NCBI RefSeq assembly: GCF_964204645.1 | Contig: NC_134026.1 | Coordinates: 5,332,001 to 5,396,000 of the forward strand | Reading direction: 5' to 3' | DNA length: 64,000 nucleotides | DNA from: Tubulanus polymorphus | Taxonomy: Eukaryota > Nemertea > Palaeonemertea > Tubulaniformes > Tubulanidae | Shown here: positions 23,756 through 34,512 of the stretch, piece after piece | Numbering within the stretch: position 1 is the stretch's first letter | Layout: each line of letters begins with the position of its first letter | Translations under genes and position numbers: made by a program | The notes under the pieces: model-generated | Told to the model about the DNA's origin: nothing | What the model saw: the letters and a program-made list of their open reading frames with translations, nothing else | The model's database searches: none

Positions 23756-25386
23756 GCTCAGTAATAGCATGATCGAATCCAATTGTAAGTACCAGTATGC
23801 TCCTCGCAAAACCATCTTAAGAATTACTGGTATTCATTGAGAACTCGGAGCATTTCATCTCGAAAATAGGGATATGGGTTTTAATTTGATTCCAGGATTA
23901 CTTAGACATTTTTTGAAAGAACTAGCAGATAGCTTAATCTCTGTATTGTGAAATAGTACTTTGCATCTGAGAAACTTTCCATTCTTAACTACCATACTGG
24001 AAAATTATATATTCGTTATTGCCTAGAATTACATTTTTCTTCAATTTAGTAATGTTCTTTTTATTTTCAGGTAGAATGGTTCAATGTAAATATTACCAAT
24101 TTGAATGAATTTGAGCACGTGCGTGGTGGCAGAATGTAACATTCTGAAATTGCGCAGGAAAGAAATTCAGCTTAAAAATGTACCGAGATAAAAAATTTGT
24201 GCCCTAAACGTTTTCAGCGGTAACTTCAGCAAAGGTGTTTTTTTCTGATTTTAATGAATTTGTAAAATATATACATATGAATATATATATATATATATAT
24301 ATACTATACAATGAATATGATCCATGCTTTGCGAGGGAAAGGTTTCTCCCTCTCTTCTCTCTTACTCTTGAATATTTACTGTTGAACATAATGGAAAATG
24401 ATTTATGAATGCAATTATGTTTCATTTTCAATCTTGTCTTGATTCGCGATCGTAAAAATCCAACATGAAATTCATAACGAACATGATAATTCTCCTTATT
24501 TGACTACAAAGCATTTTTCTAATGACAAATTTTGTACCGCGGTAGTTAGTATTAGTTTTAACCAATCCAACATGTTCATTTATGACTGATTTTCTCGGTA
24601 GAACAATCCATGATTGCATTTCGTGTCATTTCTAACGACGACTTTTCAGCGATGAAAAATGGGGGCTTGAATCCTTATCTATATATCTGATGAACCTTTG
24701 TTTCAAATATCTCACTGGTTGGAAGTCAGTATTTGGGTAAGGCATCAAGCTTTTGCGGAAATGACATACCACGGACGGTATGTTGCGCTTCATTGCGTTT
24801 TTGCATGCGCACGTATTGAAAATCGAATCAAATCAAAATACATTTGTTCCTGTAAATTTCTAACCTCGGAAGTTATAGATATCTGCCTGTAGCTAGCGAT
24901 TACTTAGTGAAATGATATTTTTGTTTTAGTCGTTTTAAGCATGATGCAGGCCATCATCGTTATGATAGATGAAAAATGTTTCTTTCGCTTTTTTGTGTAC
25001 TGTTCAAAATTAGGTCGTTTTAAATTTCCACCAGATAATGCTGAATGTGTTAGTAGCTAGTCGAGATGATCATTGGTCGATTATTCGGTGGCAATTCCAT
25101 TCTTCATATGTAAATACGGATCATGTATTTTGCAGTAACTTTGTCATTAGATATATTCTAGAACGCAGGGTTTTAATCCGGCAGTGAAATTTCTTGCTTT
25201 GAATGTATTAAGCCTTGCTGTTGGGAGTAGACTTGGTAACCGAACCAGCATCTTGAGAAAGCGTTTGTACATTGTATCTACTTTTCAGAAAAAATTGCTT
25301 TGTATTATATGTGAATGAAATAACACACTCTTATTATCATAATAATACTAATAATACATTCAATGACCTTAGAAAAAAATAATAAA
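23756..25386 (+). other. eIF4H 3' UTR with an intron, and downstream sequence
   Basis: After the stop codon the terminal exon continues 29 bases to a donor (aatt|gtaagt, exon end 23784). An acceptor ttattttcag at 24061-24070 starts a UTR exon at 24071. The paralogue has the matching acceptor and UTR at 18000, which supports the intron. A candidate polyadenylation signal AATAAA lies at 25381-25386. The stop lies less than 50 bases from the junction, so nonsense-mediated decay is not expected. No other gene is seen to about 26200. Confidence 0.6.
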
Positions 25387-25857
25387 AGTTGTATGGATTG
25401 TAAATATCACAAAAATATTCTGGTTCCATTTATTTTTCCAGTTTAAAACCCACTGACGATGATCTCTAGTGAGAGTTTTAAAGTTGTTTATTTTGATTTC
25501 AATTCTTGATAAAATAAAATTTGTGTTTAATCTTTTTAATTCTGTAAATAGTGGGTTTTAAACTTATTTTCCGTTCTCCACATCAGAGTGTGGCTATTTT
25601 ACCATTATTTTTCCAAAAAAATTGATGGAATTCTCGATTATTCCTTGGGATTTGAACCGGGTCCTACCGGTAGTTCAAGAGTTTTCGTTTCATTCGAAGA
25701 GAGTCATTCATTTGCTCATGTTTTCAACCTGGATATTCATGTAGCAGATACATAAATATGCATTATGCATATGTTGATTCCGAGTTTACACTTCTTATGA
25801 TTGAAACTATGATGTCCATGTTATTGCGTCAGCAGCGGGTCCATATGTTTTTTTTAA

Positions 25858-25906
25858 ATGCAAGATTAGGGTAATTTGTCACATCATCATTACCTTAATC
25901 TTGCAT
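25858..25906. repeat. Short hairpin
   Basis: The arms atgcaagattagggtaat (25858-25875) and attaccttaatcttgcat (25889-25906) pair at 17 of 18 positions around a 13-bp loop. The function is unknown; it may be a small transposon remnant. Confidence 0.6.
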
Positions 25907-26220
25907 ATCATAGAATTTAATCATTTTTGTGACACGTTGTATCAGGTCATTGATTGATTGTTTCATATCATAGCAAGTAATCGAATACATTTTTTCATAG
26001 GAAAACGTGAAACTTAATTTCAATTAATGGGGTTCGAATCCAACTACTGAAAAACGAACTGTTTCTGCGTCTTGAGAAACAGTCTGAAGTCAGGATTTGA
26101 CATACCAGTGAGTTCGAGTCCCTCTGAAATTCACGCCCGGCTTCTTGAAAATAGGCATCGGCTGCACCAAAAAGGACCGTTCAATTACCACACCCAACGA
26201 CCGAAAAGTGAAGAACCATC

Positions 26221-29200
26221 ATGTTGAACACAGGGTACGTGCTTCCAAATAGTAATTCACAAACCGGTTCAACAGCCAACCAAATACAACGAAAATTAAC
26301 TTAATGTTGATTTATTAAATTATGTTGTTGGCCTTTTTGGGGGTCTACTACATAGGCCTAAGTCATTTTTGATGAAATGATCTCCCGACCAGTGACCCTA
26401 CCCAGGAGATTTCACTGGTATGATAAAGTCACAAATTACAATGAGCTCATATAAGAAATTCAAGAATGAGGAGAGTTTCAGACAAGGTAGCATTTCGAAC
26501 TGGGGCAGGAATAGTCATAGAGTCAGTAACCTGTCTGTGACTGTGGTTTAGTTTCACGATCGGATATTTTCACAAACCACATTGGTATAAGGCCATCCGA
26601 TTATAAAAAGCTTACCACCAACGATTAGGTAACTAACTAGGGCAGGTAGGATGGTGAATGTCACGTTGAACATATTACCATTGTCGAATAGTCAAATAGC
26701 CCTCCTAATAGCCTATGTCAAATTAGGCATTTTTCCATCGGTCCAATACCTAACCAAACTTTTGAAATAATGGAACCTTATTTTGGCTGTAATCAAGGGT
26801 TCAATATAATTAGGCCTATACGTAATATTCTTCTGTTTCCAGGAAATTAGCTGGACGTACAATTTTCATCTCGGGCGCAAGTCGAGGAATTGGCAAAGCT
26901 ATTGCTCTGAAATGTGCTAATGATGGCGCCAATGTAGTTATAGCTGCTAAGACTGCGGAACCGCACCCAAAATTACCGGGCACCATTTACACCGCTGCTG
27001 AAGAAAGTAAGAGTTGGCATGTTGATATCATTTCATCATCTCCGGGAAAAAATTGTGAATTACCCCTCCCTGTAAGAGTTAGCGAAAACCAAAAAGGAAC
27101 ACGTCCGTACTGTACAAAAATTATTTTTTAAGCCGTACACACTCAATATGGAAAAAACGTTTTTCCTCTGAAAAACCATTTTCGATGAGTTTTATTATCC
27201 CTAGTGCTTTGTATTCCACAAGCTGAATAACCAATCGCCAAGCATCAGCAAGTGCATCTGATGACATACGCAAAAATTGCGGTTAATAACCAAGTTTGTC
27301 GTTGCCCTATGGGACTCTGTTTTCAGTGCCATGTGCGTTGGGCTTTGGTGTTGAAAAGGGATGTTACAGCTCGCTCCAATATCACTCGATTCATGTATAC
27401 AATACTGGAATCGACGCAACAAATACCGGTAACAATATGAGATACATGTACCGGTACTTAGTAACATTGATAGCAATGGCTATATATCGAATCCCCAAAT
27501 ATCAACACTCCCTGTGAAATTGTGAATTCTCCTTCCCTCTTGCCTCATCTTGCTCTTCCTCTCCCCCTCACCCTACACTCCTGCCTCTCTCTTGCCCTCT
27601 AAAATGAATATATTATTTAATATATTTGCAGTTGAGAAGGCTGGTGGGAAATGTCTGCCGTGTATAGTAGATATTCGTTTCGAGGATCAAGTGCAGACGG
27701 CGGTAGAAAATGCCGTAAAGAAATTCGGAGGGATCGATGTTCTTGTGAATAATGCCAGCGCGATATCTCTGACCGGAACCCTCGATACTAAAATGAAAAC
27801 ATACGATTTGATGAACGGCATCAACGCAAGAGGAACATTTCTGTGGTGTGTATAAGGCTACTTCTATGGGAATTTTGTGTAGATATCCCGGTTACCGTAA
27901 TCAGGATAGTGTACGGACACTACCTTTCCCCATTTAGGTGAAAGTGAGATCTTTTACACAATCACTGCCGACTGGGATCTATCTCGTACACTGCAACCAG
28001 TACACTCATAGCCAATCCTTCTTATCCACTTTTTCATGTTTGCACCCTGGTACACGGTAACAACATATTTTCTGATTGGCTGGCAATGTGAACAGTCTCT
28101 GCTTCATTCACCTTGCTCATTGGTCAATTTTGAGCCAAGGCTCGCTATGTAGCCTAATAGTTCCAGTGCCAAGCTGCAAGTATATGTGTAGTGGCAGTTT
28201 GCGAGGGCCGCATATTATCGCAGTGACAGCTAACATGTTCAAATCCAATCCAATAATCTATACTTTCAAGAAAGGTCCTGTATAGGCTTCACACTTTACT
28301 CGGAATCTAAGTCAATTGTTAGAAATTCAAGAAATTCTACCAATAGCTAAGTGCAAACAACGTATTCTATTTTCAGTTCACAGAAATGTTTGCCGTACCT
28401 TAAAGTCGGGAAAAATCCACATATACTCAACATCAGCCCACCACTCAATCTGAATCCTCGATGGTTCAGGGACCATGCTGGTAAAGTTGTAGTATACTTA
28501 CGAATTTGTATACATGTATGCTCAAAATATGACCTGTAGAGGTTTTTTGAAAGATAATGTATGGATTTACACTAAGTGTTCGGTTCTGTGTGTGTTACAG
28601 CTTACACGATGGCAAAATATGGAATGTCAATGTGTGCATTAGGAATGTCTGAGGAACTGAAACCGGATGGGATTGCTGTCAACGCACTGTGGCCAAAAAC
28701 TGGTATGTTACCAAAAAGCATGCTAATGTTAAATTCAGTTTTTAATCTGCTTCTGGATAAACTAGAGATGGATGAGGACCCTATTCCATCAGCTATCCGG
28801 CTAGATGGCGTACATTTCCACAGGACGACCTAACTAAAATTTAATTCATTTTCGATCAACTTTCTTTTATTAGTTTTAAGCCTTCCGCAAAAAAGGAAGT
28901 TTTCTCCTTCAAAACTCGTTATATCGACAAATGACTGATATGTAGGGACCCTGAGAGTCCTCATTTCCATTCGATGGATCCAAATTTTGTACATTGTTAC
29001 AGCTATTCACACTGCTGCTATGGAAATGCTCGGAGGCGGAAAAGAAATCGCGAGCTTCAGTCGTTCTCCCGATATCATGGCTGATGCTGCTTACGTGATG
29101 CTGACGAAAGACAGTAAATCGTATACGGGCAATTTCGCAATCGACGAAGATGTTTTGATCGAAGCTGGAGTCACCGGAATCAAAGAGAAATACAACCTAT

Positions 29201-30368
29201 CCCAAGGTTTGTTTTTTCTTTAGGGCCTACTTTGATAATAAGTAAACAAAATTGACAGTTTCCGGCATGCAATATCGTAATTAATCTATTGACTAAAATT
29301 TGAAAGGATGAATTTATGATTACCATATGGAACATTAACAAAGTGTTATTTATTAAGAGGATACCTCAAATTCTAGAGACTATACCAAATAATGGGGGCA
29401 CACCCCCCCCCCCCAAAAAAAAAGATGATAGAGAGAATTGAGTTGAAAAGCTTATTTGGAACGATGCAATGTAAAAATGTTGTCCTCAACTGAAGCTGTA
29501 TGTTTTAATCTACCATACTTTAATTCATTCAGATACGGAACCACTTCCCGATTATTTCCTCGACGATTTCATCGAACATGAAAAGAAACAGGCAGCAACT
29601 AGCGATGAATCGTCGCTATCCGGAGTCGAAGGCAACGTCGTCGATACGTTCCGTCAAGTTGAATCCGTTCTTAACGAAAAAGTTGTGAAAAAAGTTAACG
29701 GTATTATCGCGTTTGAACTGTCAGGTGAGTGTTGTAGCAGAGGACGGTCGGCTGTTCTGTGCGAGATAAAACAGTCGAGTCTGGTTAATTCGTAGCTGAT
29801 TCTTTTATCATTTAATTCATTAATTCATATTAATTTCGTTCTCTATACCTTGGAACCTTGTTAATACGAATCTTGTGGGCAAAAGTGAAATTTTCGTATT
29901 AATCTGGTTATGTATTATCCAAATCTGGATAGATATAGATATGTTACCTGGGACATGCCGGAAATCATCATGATAAATGGGTTTTATCTTTACAGAATTG
30001 TATTACCAGGGTATCAACTGTATATTTAAAGATCAAAAACTGAAATGATACGATTTAAGCGTACCGATACTTGACTGTAATTGATCTGTCTGAAACTGAG
30101 GTGTCTGAATGTTTTTGATTTTTCAGGAGCCGAAGCCGGCGAATGGTATATGGATTTAAAGACCGGCAGTGGGTCAATAAAACAAGGCAAACCTGCGTCC
30201 GATCCAGACTGCACATTCCAAATGGACAGCGATAATTTCATTAAAATATTCAAAGGAGAAATGAAATCAACGACGGCTTTTATGCTCGGCAGGATGAAAA
30301 TTAAAGGAAATCTTTCAATTGCTATGAAACTCGAGAAGATAATGGATTCGATGAGGTCTAAGTTATAA
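26221..30368 (+). CDS. HSDL2: Hydroxysteroid dehydrogenase-like protein 2 (SDR + SCP2)
   Basis: Eight exons join in phase to give 411 aa (human is about 418): 26221-26234, 26843-27006, 27632-27845, 28377-28480, 28601-28702, 29003-29206, 29533-29724 and 30127-30368. The first exon encodes only MLNTG. The SDR domain has the cofactor motif GASRGIG (residues 16-22), NNAS, and a YTMAK active-site YxxxK (Y167, K171). The INISPP-type segment and ALWPKT are also conserved. A linker leads to a C-terminal SCP2 sterol-carrier domain. The protein ends in SKL, a canonical peroxisomal targeting signal. It is presumed to act on fatty acyl or related lipid substrates in peroxisomes; the exact substrate is unknown for the family. 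Confidence 0.95.
26522..26627. repeat. Dispersed repeat, copy 2 (HSDL2 intron 1)
   Basis: This matches 19585-19682 with only a few differences. It is 6.9 kb from the first copy and in the same orientation, so it is an interspersed repeat. Confidence 0.75.
28880..28960 (+). repeat. Repeat fragment equal to the empty site of the SINE (HSDL2 intron 5)
   Basis: The sequence aaaactcgttatatcgacaa then atgactgatatgtaggga parallels the flanks of the SINE at 11705 and 21386, but without the SINE and with a single copy of the 14-bp target (28932-28945). It is therefore an uninterrupted relative of the repeat the SINE landed in. Confidence 0.65.
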
Positions 30369-30487
30369 GCAATACAGCTAATCATATTGTATGGTATTTG
30401 TGGGGGTATTGACAATTTTTACATTACACATTGATGTACACGTATTTACTTTTGTTAGATTTCTAATCTTCTTTTCCATGATGAATT

Positions 30488-30493
30488 AATAAA
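30488..30493 (+). terminator. Polyadenylation signal of HSDL2
   Basis: A canonical AATAAA lies 120 bases after the stop codon, giving a short 3' UTR. It is the first such hexamer downstream. Confidence 0.6.
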
Positions 30494-30804
30494 TTAATGC
30501 ACTACCGTACATCAGTGACTTGAATTTAATTTTCTGTCTGTATTGTTGAAAATTTTTGTACCGTGGAGAATATTCAAGACTGTCATGTGATCCTTTCGAG
30601 TAGATGCATTTTTAATTCCGACCTGTTTAACACAGCTTGGGAAATGGTTCCTGGTGATATAATAGTCTTTATATCTCAACACCAGACGCCATCTATGGTC
30701 TTTTTAAGTGGTAATCTGCAGCCTTAGTGTGATGTGAAAGTGTGGCGATGAATTGCCTAATATCTGCATGAAATATCGATTTCTGGGAAGTGGGTCTGGG
30801 CAGC

Positions 30805-30972
30805 CAGTTGAACCTCGTTAATACGATTCGGTTTTAAGACTAAACCCATTTATTACAACGATTTCTTTCTAGGATTTCCCCAGCTAAGAAACTATATCGA
30901 GCAAGATTTGGATAATACGAAACCCGTTTAATATAACAATTTCACAAGATTAGTATTGACAAGGTTTCACTG
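30805..30972. mobile_element. Pogo/Tigger-like MITE
   Basis: The left end cagttgaacctcgttaatac and the reverse complement of the right end, cagtgaaaccttgtcaatac, form terminal inverted repeats of about 20 bp. Such CAGT...AACCTCGT ends are typical of pogo/Tigger-derived elements. The flanking TA target site is visible only on the right. No transposase is present. Confidence 0.6.
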
Positions 30973-31258
30973 TACTTATGGTGTGCCTTATCGCAGTAGT
31001 ATGGGCAACTCAAAAAGGAATGGAATCCATGTGATCTAATGCTATCAAATAGACAATCAGATCAGATACAATAGACCCGGGGTACCTTGTTAAATATCCC
31101 CTTGTGAATACTGTATTCCTGTGATTCCTTAAACCTGACAAAGATGATCAATTACATAAGAATTTAAATATATGGACTGAAGTTGATATAAATTTATTCT
31201 AATAAAACAATAACTTCATTATACTATCGTATACTAATCAGATTTATTTCAGCAAACA

Positions 31259-34200
31259 TTAATAATTCTCCTGAGTTACTAAGGTGCTGCTGTTCGGATG
31301 ATTTTTCCGGCAATGTCTCAATAAATAATCATTACGAATGAATCGTTCTCCGCAGATCGAACAGACGTACGGGTGATCGCCGGTGTGCGTTCGCATGTGG
31401 ATCGTTAGCTTATTCTTGAATCGATATTGTTTCGGACAAATCGCGCACGAATACGTTTTACCGGCGTGTTGCGCGTGGTGTTCGTTCAATCGCGATTTCG
31501 TCATGAACGACTTCTCGCACAAACGACACTGATACGGCATCGGTTTATCGTTGTGCGAATACATATGAGCTTCTAAACTCCACTTCGACGACAGAAACGT
31601 CTGACAAATCGCGCACTGAAATCTTTTAATTCCCCGATGGCTTTCCTGGTGTTTTTTGAGATTTCCCTTTTGCGCGAAGGACTTTCCGCATTGATCGCAA
31701 TGGAAGTAATCCTTCGGATCGGAGTGCTCGCGCGTGTGCACTTTCAACGCGTGATTCGATACGTACCCCTTGCCGCACACTTCGCAAACGTACGGACGGA
31801 TTTTCAAGTGAGTTTTCAGATGCGACGCGAGATACTCCTTCACTTTAAACGACTTATTGCATATATGACACACGAACGGTTTACCGGATTTATGTAGAGC
31901 GCGATGACGCAACAAATTAGGCCGATCAATGAACTGGGCGCCGCACGTTTCGCAGACGTACTCTTTAACTCCCGCGTGTCGTTTCATGTGCGCTTTCAAA
32001 CCGCGTTTATCTTTCAGCGTCTGCTGACAAATCGTGCATTTCCAACGTTGACCGCGGTCATGACATTTAACGTGGTCGAACAATTCTTCGTCGGTGTGAA
32101 ACGTAATCGAACAAAACTGGCACGTGAAGTTCTGCTGTTCGTACGTCGCGTCATGCTCCGCGTTCTCGGCGCGTTCGCCAAGTTCGGCGTGCTTTTGCAT
32201 ATGTAACTTGTAGCCTTTTTTCGTCGAGAATCCCTTCTCGCATAACACGCATTGGATGATAGCCGGTTTCGAATTCGAATGCATCAGTTTTCGATACAAC
32301 GCTTCGTCGATTTCGTCTTTATTCAGATGTCGTTGCATGTGCATTTCGTAACCTCTCTTCGTCGTGAACGCCGTCTTACAAATAAAACAATTACAGGAAT
32401 ATTCAGCGATATCGAATTCGCCGTCAATTTCGCCTTTCTCCTGATGAACTTTCATGTGTTTTTTGTAGCCGACGTTCTCCGAGCTGAAGCCTTGACCGCA
32501 TATTTCGCAATGAAGTCCGGTTCCCGCGGCGTCCGATTCTTGTAGATTCTCGTCCAAATCTAAATGGCCGTTGAGGTGGTCTTTGAATAATTCTCCGTCT
32601 GTCAAAACGACTGCACAAATCGGACATTCGAACCGCATTCCTTCCGAAGCGAGATCGCCGCCAGTTTCGTCGAAAATCTCCTTTTTCGCTCGATGCGACT
32701 TCACGTGGTTATCGTAGCCTCGTTTCGTCGAGTATTCTTTGGCACAAATCGAACACGTATATAATTCAGCTTTTGTATTCGAATCGTATTCGGCGTCCGA
32801 ATCATAATCCTCTTGTTCTGATGGATTTTCAGGTATTATATCTTCGGTTTCGACTGCGTCACTGGTATCTTTATCCATCGAATGATTCTCCATGTGTATC
32901 ATCCAAATCGCTCGCGCGCTAAATTGCCTCGAACACAAATTACACCGATAAATTCTCTGTCGTCGGGTCTTCACGCGATCCGTTTCGCGTTGGCATTTCT
33001 CCGTATCGTGGTCATCGAACTCGGCTTTATTGAAGAATATCGCGTTGCATTCTTTGCACTGATATATACTCTCGATTTCGAAATCTTTAGTAGAATTGTC
33101 CGCGACTGCGCTGTCGTAGTATTCTTCGTCTATAATACCGCATGTCGGTTCATCTTTCACGAGCACCACGTGAATATCCTTGTTGTTTTCTAAAACAACA
33201 AAATATTCTTTGATTGACGAGTCGCATTAAAATGAAGCTAAATAACCCATAATTGACGCACATCGATACAGATATTCCCATGGAGAAAGAAATTTAGGTC
33301 TTTGATACTAACCACCTATGTTTTTTATCCTCGAACTTTCAGCGATATTTTCTGCAAGTCCAGTTTGAACTTCTTGCGTTTCATCAACATTGCTTTCATG
33401 TAAACTGGTTTGCATCGGCTCAAGATCCTCATTTTCGTCATCACCAACTGGATCATCATTACCATCAACATTACCTATAATTAGAACATTATCTTTAAGA
33501 AAATCGAAAGGAATTGGAAAAATTTCAATCTATATTGAGTATATGGCCAAAAGAAATCTCTATTTATCCATCTGAACACCTGGGGCCAGTTCCATAATCG
33601 ACCTGAAGACGGAAAGTGGTCTTAAGACTGGAACTTTAGTTCTTAGATTGGCTCTAAAACAGATGGTTATAGACTGGCCCTAATTCTAAGCCTTCACTAT
33701 GGAACAAGACCCTAGAATGCTTAAACACCTGGATCACCAGGAATACTTGTATTTTTACTTGCAATAAGCGTGTGTGTGATTTAGATGACGGCGTTGAATC
33801 GATGACATACCAGGCGCAGTTTTTCCTGATAAGAATCGATGTTTTATCCAATGAATCCAGGTTTTCTCATCGACATTACGCACCAAATCATCCAGCAGAT
33901 AAATGTTCTCTTTCAGCAGTTCTACGAATTCGCTGTCAGGATATTCCACTCCTAAACGAAGTTTGATGCATTGTAAATTAAGTTTTTTATATGAATTGAA
34001 CCAGAATTCACTTATAGGTTTTGAGTAGTCTGCTGAATACCAGTCGTTGTTACGGGTTCCCTACACAGTACAACCCATAGGCGTTAGGTTTGGGGAACAA
34101 CGGCTAGGTACTAAACTAGACAAAGGTTTTGAGCTCTCCTCACCTATAGCAGAAAATCCATCCTTTTCAGCTTTTTCCAGCAACGGTTTCAAAAACGATA

Positions 34201-34300
34201 TCTCAAAATCTGGAAAAGACAATAAATTGAAATCAATAAAATCAGAATTGATCAATATAATATCAATTGAATTGAATTTGTACTCGCCGAGCAAAACCAT
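31259..34300 (-). CDS. C2H2 zinc-finger protein, 17 fingers, 795 aa
   Basis: A 1.9-kb terminal exon (33189-31259) carries about 17 C2H2 fingers, the first irregular (second histidine replaced by Cys). Some linkers are TGEKP-like (e.g. THTGDHPY), but most are longer and acidic in the N-terminal half. Three upstream exons join in phase: 34300-34144 (ATG, with an in-frame stop upstream), 33951-33811 and 33474-33316. They encode about 150 residues with a leucine-rich helical segment (FVELLKENIYLLDDLVRNV) and an acidic stretch, not a KRAB, BTB or ZAD domain I recognise. It is probably a nuclear DNA-binding regulator. Candidate poly(A) signals lie at 31248-31243 and 31198-31193. The finger exon is certain; the upstream exons are inferred from phase. 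Confidence 0.85.
33582..33714. mobile_element. Short hairpin element in zinc-finger gene intron
   Basis: It starts ggggccagttccataatc and ends cactatggaacaagaccc, imperfect inverted ends around internal ggtcttaag-type repeats. It belongs to the same loose family as 6209-6350. Confidence 0.55.
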
Positions 34301-34512
34301 TTCTTCTCTAGATTTCTTCACTCCTCGGCTCAATATCCTCGATTTGTTCGCGTTTTTGTTTCCTCAAAGGGTACCATAAGTTGATAAACAATGCCTTCGT
34401 TGCTACAAAGCTCCAATAAATACTAAAACGTCATTTTTGAAACGCCGCCGAGATCGAGCAATTCAACGACAATTCTTTTTATTCCTATCCAATACTGGCA
34501 AGTGAGTTCAAG
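34301..34512. promoter_or_regulatory. Shared divergent promoter interval
   Basis: Only 212 bp separate the predicted start codons of the zinc-finger gene (minus) and the PREB/Sec12 gene (plus). Both 5' UTRs and any promoter elements must fit here, which suggests a bidirectional promoter. No TATA box was identified. Confidence 0.5.

Noticed and set aside
31637-33193. Plus-strand frames of 86-103 aa opposite the zinc-finger gene
   Set aside because: They are antisense shadows of the finger exon and have no features of their own.
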